Below are positions 57,448 to 64,000 of a stretch of 64,000 nucleotides of DNA, one piece after another. The number at the start of each line of letters is the position of its first letter. The first letter of the stretch is position 1. A program made the position numbers and the translations under genes. Under the pieces are notes generated by a model that was given only the letters and a program-made list of their open reading frames with translations, searched no databases and had not been told where the DNA came from. Origin of the DNA: Sulfurimonas sp. (GTDB lineage: Bacteria; Campylobacterota; Campylobacteria; Campylobacterales; Sulfurimonadaceae); NCBI RefSeq assembly GCF_041583195.1, contig NZ_JBFHGL010000005.1, positions 106,386 to 170,385 of the forward strand, in the 5' to 3' direction.

Positions 57448-58004
57448 TAAACTTTTAGAACCTCTATCTCTTTTGCTTTAGCATCTTCTTCGATCACAGC
57501 AATATATTTATCAGTTAATTTTTGAATGTTCTCTTGAGCAGATTTAGATTCATCTTGAGTTACTTCTTTGTCTTTCTCAAGTTTTTTAATAGCATCATTT
57601 GCTTTTTTTCTATCGTTTCTTACAGAAACTTTAGCATCTTCAACCATCCCCTTCATCTGTTTAACAGTTTCTTGTCTTTGCTCACTTGTCATAGGTGGGA
57701 AGAAAAGTTTGATAAAGTCACCGTCATTGTTTGGGTTAACACCAAGATTAGCAGCATTTATAGCAGCTTCAATATCACCTAAAAGGTGTTTTTCCCAAGG
57801 GTTGATAGCGATTGTAGTTGCATCTACAGCTGTAACTGAACCAACTTGGTCAAGCGGAGTCATAGTACCGTAGTAGTCAATTTTAACATTATCTAAAACT
57901 GTAGTAGAAACTTTACCTGTTCTTAAAGTTTTGAAATCTCTATGCATGTGTTCAACACTGCCTTGCATCTTCGCTTCACATTGATTATAAACATCATCTA
58001 ACAT
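57447..58004 (-). CDS. frr: ribosome recycling factor
   Basis: A 185-residue protein that splits post-termination ribosomes with EF-G. The conserved [20 protein letters not shown] segment at residues ~27-46 and the C-terminal helix pair ([17 protein letters not shown]) match RRF throughout. Length is standard. It lies between secG (12 bases upstream) and pyrE (one-base overlap). Confidence 0.97.
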   Translation of the reverse strand: MLDDVYNQCEAKMQGSVEHMHRDFKTLRTGKVSTTVLDNVKIDYYGTMTPLDQVGSVTAVDATTIAINPWEKHLLGDIEAAINAANLGVNPNNDGDFIKLFFPPMTSEQRQETVKQMKGMVEDAKVSVRNDRKKANDAIKKLEKDKEVTQDESKSAQENIQKLTDKYIAVIEEDAKAKEIEVLKV

Positions 58005-58016
58005 TTGAGTATCCCC

Positions 58017-58340
58017 TTATTTTGAACTGTTTGTTTCTTTTGCTACCGGTGCAGCCTTAGGTGCTACAACATTTGTATCCTCTACCATATTGTCAACAAC
58101 TGATTCACTAGCTGCCTGAGAGTACATGTAACCTAGAGTGATAGTATTTACAACAAATAAAAACCCTATTGTAAATGTAACTTTTGCTAAAAAGCTGTTT
58201 GGTCCTTTTGCTCCAAATACTGAGTCGTTTGAACCGCTATATGCTCCAAGACCAATGCTTGAGCTTTTCTGTAATAGCACAGCGATTACAATTAAAACCA
58301 CTAAAACTATTTGAACAATAAGTAAAAAACTAGTTGTCAT
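58017..58340 (-). CDS. secG: preprotein translocase subunit SecG
   Basis: A 107-residue membrane protein with two helices (about 4-24 and 52-74) and the Gly/Ser-rich loop SSSIGLGAYSGSNDSVFG typical of SecG, followed by a polar, Ala/Lys-rich tail. It assists SecYE in export across the inner membrane. First gene of the secG-frr-pyrE run. Confidence 0.93.
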   Translation of the reverse strand: MTTSFLLIVQIVLVVLIVIAVLLQKSSSIGLGAYSGSNDSVFGAKGPNSFLAKVTFTIGFLFVVNTITLGYMYSQAASESVVDNMVEDTNVVAPKAAPVAKETNSSK

Positions 58341-58448
58341 TTATAAATTCCTATTTGGCGTGTGCCATGATTAAAGTTGCGAATTATATCTAAAAAAACC
58401 TTTAATTCAAAATTGGGTATAATGTTAAAAAATAGAGATAGGTGACAT

Positions 58449-59396
58449 ATGATTTTTAAAAAGATAATTATTACACTTTTTGCAGCTGTTTTAGCAAGTT
58501 TATTTGTTGCTTGTAGTTCTGAAAAAAAATCTGATATTAAAAATACTAAGATAAATATTGTTGTTAGTACCTATGCCCTTTACGACATAACAACACATAT
58601 AGCAGAAGATAGGTTTAACGTTAAAAATATCCTTCCTTTTGGAAGTGATGCACACTCTTATGAGTTAAGTCCTAAAAATATGGCCGGCATTCAAGATGCA
58701 AATTTGTTTATATATAGCGGTGCATCTTTAGAACCGTGGGCTGCAAAATTTTCAACTCAGAATTCACTTGATATGTCAAAATATGTGAAGTTGATACATT
58801 TGGATGAAGATGATGAACATCACCACCATAAAGATTCAGAACTTGAGCATGAAGAGAAAAGTGAACATAAAGAAGCTCTTGATCCACACTATTGGTTAGA
58901 TTTAGAAAATATGGAGAAGATGACAGAGGTTATAGTAGCTGAATTTATAAAGCTATCACCAAAAGATAAAGAGTTTTTTGAAACAAATAAAAAAAGTTAC
59001 TTGGCAAGTTTAGCTGAGATGGATAACTCTTACAAATCTGCTTTAAAAGAGTGTAAAAAAGATACTATTGTAGTGAATCATAATGCATTTTCATATCTTG
59101 GAAAAAAGTATAATTTTCATATAGAATCAATAAACGGTTTATCAAATGATTCAATGCCTTCACCAGATGATATTAAAAAAATACTTCATCTGATAGAAGA
59201 TGAAGGGATCTCAATTATATTTTTTGAGAGTTTTGCAAGCGATAAAATTATAAAGTCAATTGCTAAAGATACAGGTGTAAAAGTTGATACGCTTCAACCG
59301 CTTGGTAATATTACAAAAGATGAAGTAGGTAAAAGCTATAAACATATCATGGATGAGAATATCAAAAAAATCAAACAAGCATTAGAGTGTAAATGA
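58449..59396 (+). CDS. znuA: zinc ABC transporter substrate-binding lipoprotein
   Basis: A 315-residue cluster A-I metal-binding protein. A lipobox (SLFVACSS, Cys near residue 22) anchors it in the periplasm. The zinc-capturing His/acid-rich loop (DEDDEHHHHKD, then further His/Glu) lies around residue 120, and metal-ligand segments are GSDAHSYEL, DPHYWLDL and NHNAFSYLG. A TATAAT box in the 60 bases upstream is a likely promoter; I see no certain Zur box. It overlaps znuC by four bases (ATGA). Confidence 0.92.
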   Translation: MIFKKIIITLFAAVLASLFVACSSEKKSDIKNTKINIVVSTYALYDITTHIAEDRFNVKNILPFGSDAHSYELSPKNMAGIQDANLFIYSGASLEPWAAKFSTQNSLDMSKYVKLIHLDEDDEHHHHKDSELEHEEKSEHKEALDPHYWLDLENMEKMTEVIVAEFIKLSPKDKEFFETNKKSYLASLAEMDNSYKSALKECKKDTIVVNHNAFSYLGKKYNFHIESINGLSNDSMPSPDDIKKILHLIEDEGISIIFFESFASDKIIKSIAKDTGVKVDTLQPLGNITKDEVGKSYKHIMDENIKKIKQALECK

Positions 59397-60157
59397 TCTT
59401 TAAAATACCTATATTTGATGTAAAAAATTTGAGCTTTAACGTTGGTGGCGTTGATATACTTTCAAACGTATCGCTGCAAATATATAACTCTCAGTATATA
59501 GGAATTATAGGTCCAAACGGTGGTGGAAAAACAACTTTGATTCGTTTGCTATTGGGCTTGGAAAAACCGACCAGCGGTGAGATTAAAATATATGGTAAAA
59601 AACTTTCAAAATTTCATAAGTGGAATAAAATAGGATATGTCCCACAGCGTGCATCACATGTTGATATAAATTTTCCGGCAACTGTTTTAGATATTGTTAA
59701 GATGGGTAGAACACCACAAAGAAAACTATTCTCAAAAATGAGTTTAGAAGATCATAGACTAGTAGAAGATGCTATGAAACAGATGGATATAACACATCTT
59801 AAAGATAAGATGGTAGGGACACTCTCAGGTGGTCAGCGTCAACGTGTTATGATTGCACGTGCTTTGGCTTCTGAGCCTGAAGTATTGATATTGGATGAAC
59901 CAAATACAGGTGTAGATATTAAATCTCAAAACAGGTTTTATGCACTACTTAGAGAGCTAAATAAAAATAAAAAAATAACTATTGTTTTTATAACACACGA
60001 TATTGGTGTTATAGCTGATGATATCGCAAGATTATTTACGGTAAACCAAAATGTTATAACTTGTAATAATCCAAAACAAGCACTTTCTTGTGATGAGATG
60101 AGTGAGCTTTACGGAATAGATGCTCATCTAATTCACAACCATAAACACGGACACTAA
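59393..60157 (+). CDS. znuC: zinc ABC transporter ATP-binding protein
   Basis: A 254-residue ABC ATPase. Walker A is GPNGGGKTTLIR near residue 44, the signature is LSGGQRQRV near 145, Walker B is VLILDEPNTGVD, and the switch His is in TIVFITHDIG. The tail is His-rich (HLIHNHKHGH), which could bind zinc. It lies between znuA and znuB in one operon and provides energy for metal import. Confidence 0.93.
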   Translation: MIFKIPIFDVKNLSFNVGGVDILSNVSLQIYNSQYIGIIGPNGGGKTTLIRLLLGLEKPTSGEIKIYGKKLSKFHKWNKIGYVPQRASHVDINFPATVLDIVKMGRTPQRKLFSKMSLEDHRLVEDAMKQMDITHLKDKMVGTLSGGQRQRVMIARALASEPEVLILDEPNTGVDIKSQNRFYALLRELNKNKKITIVFITHDIGVIADDIARLFTVNQNVITCNNPKQALSCDEMSELYGIDAHLIHNHKHGH

Positions 60158-60158
60158 T

Positions 60159-60959
60159 ATGATAGAGATGCTTCAATACGATTTTATGCAGCGTGCATTT
60201 TTAGCAGGAATTATAATAGCTACACTAGCTTCAATTAGCGGTACATTTGTAGTCCTTAAACGTTATTCAATGATTAGTGAAACATTAGCTCACTCTGCAT
60301 TATTAGGAGTTGCTGTTGGTTTAGTAGCAGGATATAACCCATTATGGATTGCTGTTGTTGTAGCACTTTTTTCTGCATGGCTTATAGAGTATTTACGTGC
60401 AAACTTTACAATATATTCAGATGCAGTTTTGGCCATACTTCTCTCAGGCTCATTAGCTTTAGCCGTGATAATAGTATCTTTAGGCGGTGCATTTAATAAC
60501 TCATTATTTTCATACCTATTTGGTTCTATTCTCTCAGTAAGTATTGAAGATGTTATAACAATATTAATTTTTGGAGTTATTGCCTTAGCTATTTTACTTG
60601 CATTTTCAAAAGAGTTCTATTTTATAGCGTATGATGAAGAAGTGGCCAAGATCAGTGGTATTAAAGTTAAACTTTTAAACTTTTTACTTGTAAGTGTTGT
60701 GGCAATTATTATAGCTTTATCTATTAGAATAGTAGGATCGTTACTGATCGGTGCACTTATGGTAATTCCAACGGTTTCAGCTTTGCAGTATAAACAAGGC
60801 TTTTTTAAGACTACTTTATTAGCTTTATCTTTTGCACTATTTAGTGTAATAAGCGGAATGTATCTCTCGTACAATTTCTCCCTTCCAAGTGGTGCTACTA
60901 TAGTTGTGTGTGTCCTCGTAATATTTATATTTTCTATAGTAATAAATAAAAAATCATGA
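60159..60959 (+). CDS. znuB: zinc ABC transporter permease
   Basis: A 266-residue inner-membrane protein of the ABC-3 permease family with eight or so helices. Typical segments: ISGTFVVLKRYSMISETLAH near residue 27 and IRIVGSLLIGALMVIPT near residue 195. It forms the metal channel with ZnuC. It starts one base after znuC and its stop overlaps the next gene's start (ATGA). Confidence 0.93.
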   Translation: MIEMLQYDFMQRAFLAGIIIATLASISGTFVVLKRYSMISETLAHSALLGVAVGLVAGYNPLWIAVVVALFSAWLIEYLRANFTIYSDAVLAILLSGSLALAVIIVSLGGAFNNSLFSYLFGSILSVSIEDVITILIFGVIALAILLAFSKEFYFIAYDEEVAKISGIKVKLLNFLLVSVVAIIIALSIRIVGSLLIGALMVIPTVSALQYKQGFFKTTLLALSFALFSVISGMYLSYNFSLPSGATIVVCVLVIFIFSIVINKKS

Positions 60960-61651
60960 AAATTAGTCAAGAGTTCTCAAAGTATGCAAAGACATACAAT
61001 ACATATAATGTAATTCAAAATAAAGTGATAAAACATCTTTTATCCAAGATCTCTAAAAAGAAAAATAAACCGCAAAATATTTTAGATATAGGCTGCGGTA
61101 GTGGAAGTTTATGTAAAAAAATAGATTGGAAATATAAACATTTTACAGGTGTAGATTTCTCACCAGGGATGCTTGAATTACATCCGAGATCGAAAGAAGT
61201 TGAGTGTATATATGGTGATTTTAATGACCAAACTTTATTTGATAATCTATTAACATATAACTATGATTTTATTTTTTCTGCATCTGCTCTTCAATGGGCA
61301 GATGATATTGATTGTGTTTTTGCTAATATAAAATCTTTAGATGCACCAATAGCACTTGCGATATTTACGTCAGGGACTTTTAAAACATTAAATAAAACTG
61401 CAAATTTGGAGCCGATTTTAAAAAGTGCAGATTATATAGATAAATTACAAAAAAAGTATTTTAATCTTGAGATGGAAGTAATAGAATACAGATTAGAATT
61501 TGAAAATAACAGAGAGATGTTTAGGTATATAAAAAAAAGTGGAGTTAGCGGCTCTAGAAATGTATTAGACTATAAGCAAACTAAAGAGCTTATAAAAAAC
61601 TACCCTTTAAATTATTTAGAGTTTGAGGTAGTATATATAATATCAAAATAA
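60956..61651 (+). CDS. bioC: BioC-like SAM-dependent methyltransferase
   Basis: A 231-residue class I methyltransferase. Motif I is ILDIGCGSGSLCK near residue 43; the post-motif SASALQWADD and the late RYIKKSGVSG segment match BioC, which methylates malonyl-ACP at the start of biotin synthesis. It is the last gene after znuACB with an ATGA overlap; the linkage to zinc transport is probably incidental. BioC is the best match but other small-molecule methyltransferases are possible. Confidence 0.75.
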   Translation: MKISQEFSKYAKTYNTYNVIQNKVIKHLLSKISKKKNKPQNILDIGCGSGSLCKKIDWKYKHFTGVDFSPGMLELHPRSKEVECIYGDFNDQTLFDNLLTYNYDFIFSASALQWADDIDCVFANIKSLDAPIALAIFTSGTFKTLNKTANLEPILKSADYIDKLQKKYFNLEMEVIEYRLEFENNREMFRYIKKSGVSGSRNVLDYKQTKELIKNYPLNYLEFEVVYIISK

Positions 61652-61662
61652 AAAGGAACGTA

Positions 61663-62400
61663 ATGAACTTTTATGCTGTCATTATCGGTACTGAAATTTT
61701 AAATAGCAGACGTGAAGACAAACATTTTGATTTTCTAAAAAAAGAATTGGCCAAATATGGACATGAGCTTTTTGGTTCTTTTATAGTAAAAGATGATGAA
61801 ACTCTTATTAAAAATACATATAAAATGATAAAAGAGGACGATAATTCTATTCTTTTCTCTTTTGGTGGTATTGGCTCAACACCTGATGATCTAACACGCC
61901 AAATTGCTGCGGATGTTTTTACATCTTCACCTTTACAAACAAATGAAAAGTTTAAGCAAGATATTTTGGATAAGTTTGGTGATGAGGCATATCCACATAG
62001 AATTCATATGGCAGATATACCAAAGGGGAGTGATCTTATATTTAATCCGGTAAATAATATGTCTGCTTTTTCATTAGAAAACAGGTTCTTCTTTGTGCCT
62101 GGTTTTCCATCTATGGCTCATCCAATGCTTGAGAATGTGATAGCTGAATATTTCAGCGAATCAAAGAAAAAATACCGTTATACACTAGTGGCAAAAACCA
62201 GTGAAAATACACTAATTACTTTAATGAATCAAGTTCCACAAAATATAGAACTCTCATCTTTACCTATGTTTAAAGATTCTAAGCCATTAGTTGAATTATC
62301 GTTAAGCGGTTATGAAGATGTATTGGTAAAAAAATATTTTGAAATGTTTAAAACTGAACTAGAAGAGAAGAAAATAGAATACTCAATTTTAGATGCTTAG
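61663..62400 (+). CDS. CinA N-terminal/molybdopterin-binding domain protein
   Basis: A 245-residue protein of the MoaB/Mog fold as found in the N-terminal part of CinA. Conserved segments: IIGTEILNSRREDKH near residue 8, SFGGIGSTPDDLTRQI near 66 and FVPGFPSMAHPM near 145. The C-terminal CinA nicotinamide-amidase domain is absent, so it is the short form. Possible role in nucleotide or cofactor repair; the molybdopterin role is not supported by neighbours. It follows bioC by 11 bases, and its end overlaps the convergent gene by four. Confidence 0.85.
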   Translation: MNFYAVIIGTEILNSRREDKHFDFLKKELAKYGHELFGSFIVKDDETLIKNTYKMIKEDDNSILFSFGGIGSTPDDLTRQIAADVFTSSPLQTNEKFKQDILDKFGDEAYPHRIHMADIPKGSDLIFNPVNNMSAFSLENRFFFVPGFPSMAHPMLENVIAEYFSESKKKYRYTLVAKTSENTLITLMNQVPQNIELSSLPMFKDSKPLVELSLSGYEDVLVKKYFEMFKTELEEKKIEYSILDA

Positions 62401-62804
62401 CTATTTGTTAAGATATTTTTTTCCAGATCATATAGCTCATATCTAATATGTTTAAACTTCTCACTCTCTTTAGAACTATGAAGTTTAAAAAGTTCTTCCA
62501 GTACACGCGAACTCTCTTGTGCACGTTTAAAGTTGGCAATCACTACACTTTTTAAATCTGTTCTGTTTAACTCATCATCTATAGTTGGACGTAATACATC
62601 GTTAATACTGTCACGATGTTTAAGTAGTGCATCTATATCTTCATAAACAGATAAGTGTCTAAGGTTTTTTAGTTTTTGTGAGATATCTTTGTTATTGTAT
62701 AGGTATCGTTGCAAGTCTTCTACAACTCTAATACCTTCTTTAAGACGGTTAAGGTTTGCATCTATCACCCGGTAAAGTTCGGGTGATAAATTATTTTTAC
62801 TCAT
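62397..62804 (-). CDS. ThiD2-like domain protein (thiamine phosphate synthase-associated)
   Basis: A 135-residue helical protein. The pattern LYRVIDANLNRLKEGIRVVE near the start and IANFKRAQESSRVLEELFK near residue 95 is that of the domain found at the N-terminus of some ThiE proteins (ThiD2 family), here alone. A role in thiamine synthesis is inferred from the family. The ATG at 62804 overlaps the end of the upstream Bax inhibitor-type gene by eight bases and starts the conserved MSKNNLSPELYR; a longer frame to 62822 lies inside that gene. Confidence 0.75.
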   Translation of the reverse strand: MSKNNLSPELYRVIDANLNRLKEGIRVVEDLQRYLYNNKDISQKLKNLRHLSVYEDIDALLKHRDSINDVLRPTIDDELNRTDLKSVVIANFKRAQESSRVLEELFKLHSSKESEKFKHIRYELYDLEKNILTNS

Positions 62805-63498
62805 CGTTTCCAAATATTCCAAACAGGTGTAAAAGAGCTGTAAAGATATTTAAGAAGTCTAAGTATAGTGCAATTGCACCATCGATAGGAGTTTCATAGT
62901 TTCCAGCTATAATATTTTGTGTATCAAATACAACTAAGATACTAAATAGTACAACTACAACTGCCGAGATACCAATAGCAATGATTGGGCTTCCTAAAAA
63001 CAGATTTACAATTGAGAAAGCAAAAATTACTAAAACTGCAATCATTAAAGGTTTACCGTAACCTGTAAAGTCTTTAGTAGTTTTAATAGCATAAAAACTC
63101 ATACTACCAAAAATTAAAGAAGTCATAGCAAAAGCATTACCAATAACAACTCCACCGCCATTCATCCCAAGTGTATGAGCTAAAAGAGGTGCCAATGTTA
63201 GACCTGTAACAAATACAAATCCAAACATAACAGCTAAGTTAATACCAGGTTTATGTTTTACAGCAAATAAACCAAATAATAAAGCGATCTCTAAAATTAC
63301 TAGTGGAATAAACCAGCTAGATATTGCACCGGCCATTGGTACACCAACGTATGCTCCAACAGCACCGGCCATCATCGAGGCAGCAAATAGTTTATATGTT
63401 TCTTTAACAAACGTAACTATTTGAGCTTCACTTCTAGATACGCTACCATATTCAAAAGCATTTCCGCTTCTTGCATAATCACGATCATATAGTCCCAT
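62797..63498 (-). CDS. Bax inhibitor-1/YccA family membrane protein
   Basis: A 233-residue inner-membrane protein with seven hydrophobic helices. The family is shown by the FVKETYKLFAASM start near residue 30, the repeated small-residue helices (MAGAVGAYVGVPMAG) and the C-terminal segment ALYLDFLNIFTALLHLFG with its charged membrane residue. Bacterial relatives (YccA, YetJ) interact with FtsH or leak calcium; the role here is unknown. It reads away from the rRNA promoter at 63,676. Confidence 0.92.
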   Translation of the reverse strand: MGLYDRDYARSGNAFEYGSVSRSEAQIVTFVKETYKLFAASMMAGAVGAYVGVPMAGAISSWFIPLVILEIALLFGLFAVKHKPGINLAVMFGFVFVTGLTLAPLLAHTLGMNGGGVVIGNAFAMTSLIFGSMSFYAIKTTKDFTGYGKPLMIAVLVIFAFSIVNLFLGSPIIAIGISAVVVVLFSILVVFDTQNIIAGNYETPIDGAIALYLDFLNIFTALLHLFGIFGNDE

Positions 63499-63675
63499 AA
63501 TTATTTCCTTTTATTTTTAAATATAAGAATTTTACATATAAAGAGTAAACATAGAGAAACAAATTGATTTAATATACTATATATATACAAAGTGCAAAAC
63601 AGAACTACTAAGAAATAACATATGATAACTAAATAAACATTTTCAAAAAAATTTGCAAATTCTTTTGAAAAACTA

Positions 63676-63704
63676 TTGACATAAAAGAAATGTTTTCCTA
63701 TAAT
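63676..63704 (+). promoter_or_regulatory. consensus promoter of an rRNA operon
   Basis: TTGACA (63676-63681), 17-base spacer, TATAAT (63699-63704): a perfect sigma-70 promoter. The 60 bases before it are A/T-rich, as in an UP element. The sequence that follows looks like an rRNA leader. Confidence 0.85.
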
Positions 63705-64000
63705 TCTGCTCCACAAACGGAAGAGACATTTGAGAGAGTGTTTCAAGAGACGCTTCGAGTTGAAGGGTCATTTAGAAGTTTGAGATCATTGAAAACTAAG
63801 TAAGTAAACTAACTGAGAACTATTAAAAAATAGTTATTAGTTTATAGAGTTTACTTTATAAAATATAATAACAACAACCGTCTATTAACTTTTATTTATT
63901 TAGAAATTAATAGATACTTTACGTCTAATACTATATTATAGTAATTAGATAATACAAAGCCAAAGATTTTGATCTTGGGCAAGGTCAGTAATTCATATTA
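63705..64000 (+). other. rRNA operon leader (16S gene begins beyond the window)
   Basis: About 295 bases with no ORF. It contains CATTGAAAACTAAGTAAGTAA-like sequence, common in 16S leaders, and a hairpin AACTATT/AATAGTT (63818-63835). No 16S start (AGAGTTTGATC) is reached, so the gene must lie just outside. Confidence 0.65.

Noticed and set aside
63501..63746. 81-residue minus-strand frame upstream of the Bax inhibitor-type gene
   Set aside because: It runs backwards through the consensus rRNA promoter and its UP element; composition is that of AT-rich noncoding DNA.

Overview
The window is an AT-rich chromosomal segment from a sulfur-oxidising member of the Campylobacterota, most like Sulfurimonas or a close relative. 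The call rests on the dnaA-dnaN-gyrB order with DnaA boxes on both sides of dnaA, an RNase J with an Asn/Arg-rich N-terminus, a standalone FliW, ThyX in place of ThyA, many c-di-GMP proteins, and a Tat-exported sulfide:quinone reductase-like enzyme. Almost all of it is ordinary core genome, densely packed, with many TAATG/ATGA stop-start overlaps.

Layout. 1-9 kb: the start of a c-di-GMP-type protein, dgt, a PhnA-like protein, a thyX/lipoprotein/diguanylate cyclase operon, pcm with a nitrilase, two periplasmic proteins, a MerR regulator and nrdB. 9-11.4 kb: a soluble zinc-sensing (CZB) chemoreceptor and an exported MsrB-MsrA fusion. 11.4-13.4 kb: a small accessory island between msrBA and typA. 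13.4-26 kb: typA, a CCA-type nucleotidyltransferase, queF, a degenerate GGDEF-EAL protein, gyrB, dnaN and dnaA. A REC-REC-GGDEF gene and ruvC diverge from dnaA. 26-34 kb: gltA, trxC, htrA, fliW, nrdA and purB. 34-38 kb: a pseudouridine synthase, a 520-base gap rich in signals, rlmN, a nucleoside phosphorylase and hisF. 38-46 kb: a CZB protein, rsmA, rnj, folE, fliI and a WD40-like protein. 46-50 kb: a sulfide-oxidation-like cluster. 50-64 kb: recJ, pyrG, a cation antiporter, an orphan histidine kinase, pyrE-frr-secG, znuACB-bioC, a CinA-like protein, a ThiD2-like protein and a Bax inhibitor-1 protein. The last 300 bases hold an rRNA-type promoter and leader whose 16S gene lies outside the window.

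The most unusual part is 11,468-13,195. Two gene units read on the minus strand have the layout of integron gene cassettes. A 69-base attC-like imperfect palindrome follows the first stop codon. Its last 23 bases are repeated exactly just before that gene's start. A third GTTRRRY box precedes the other unit. No integrase is visible. The cargo is a three-helix membrane protein, a 43-residue acidic protein coupled to it, and a 305-residue membrane protein, none of which I recognise.

Other signals outside the genes: a family of roughly 70-80 bp palindromes with a conserved GGAGC/AGCCCG internal loop, at three gene ends or gaps; a bipartite oriC plus a second DnaA-box cluster 11 kb away; two parS-like sites; a possible small RNA; a coupled 35-residue membrane protein gene; and rlmN and its upstream neighbour, which lack a usual start codon where family conservation and the Shine-Dalgarno position would put one.
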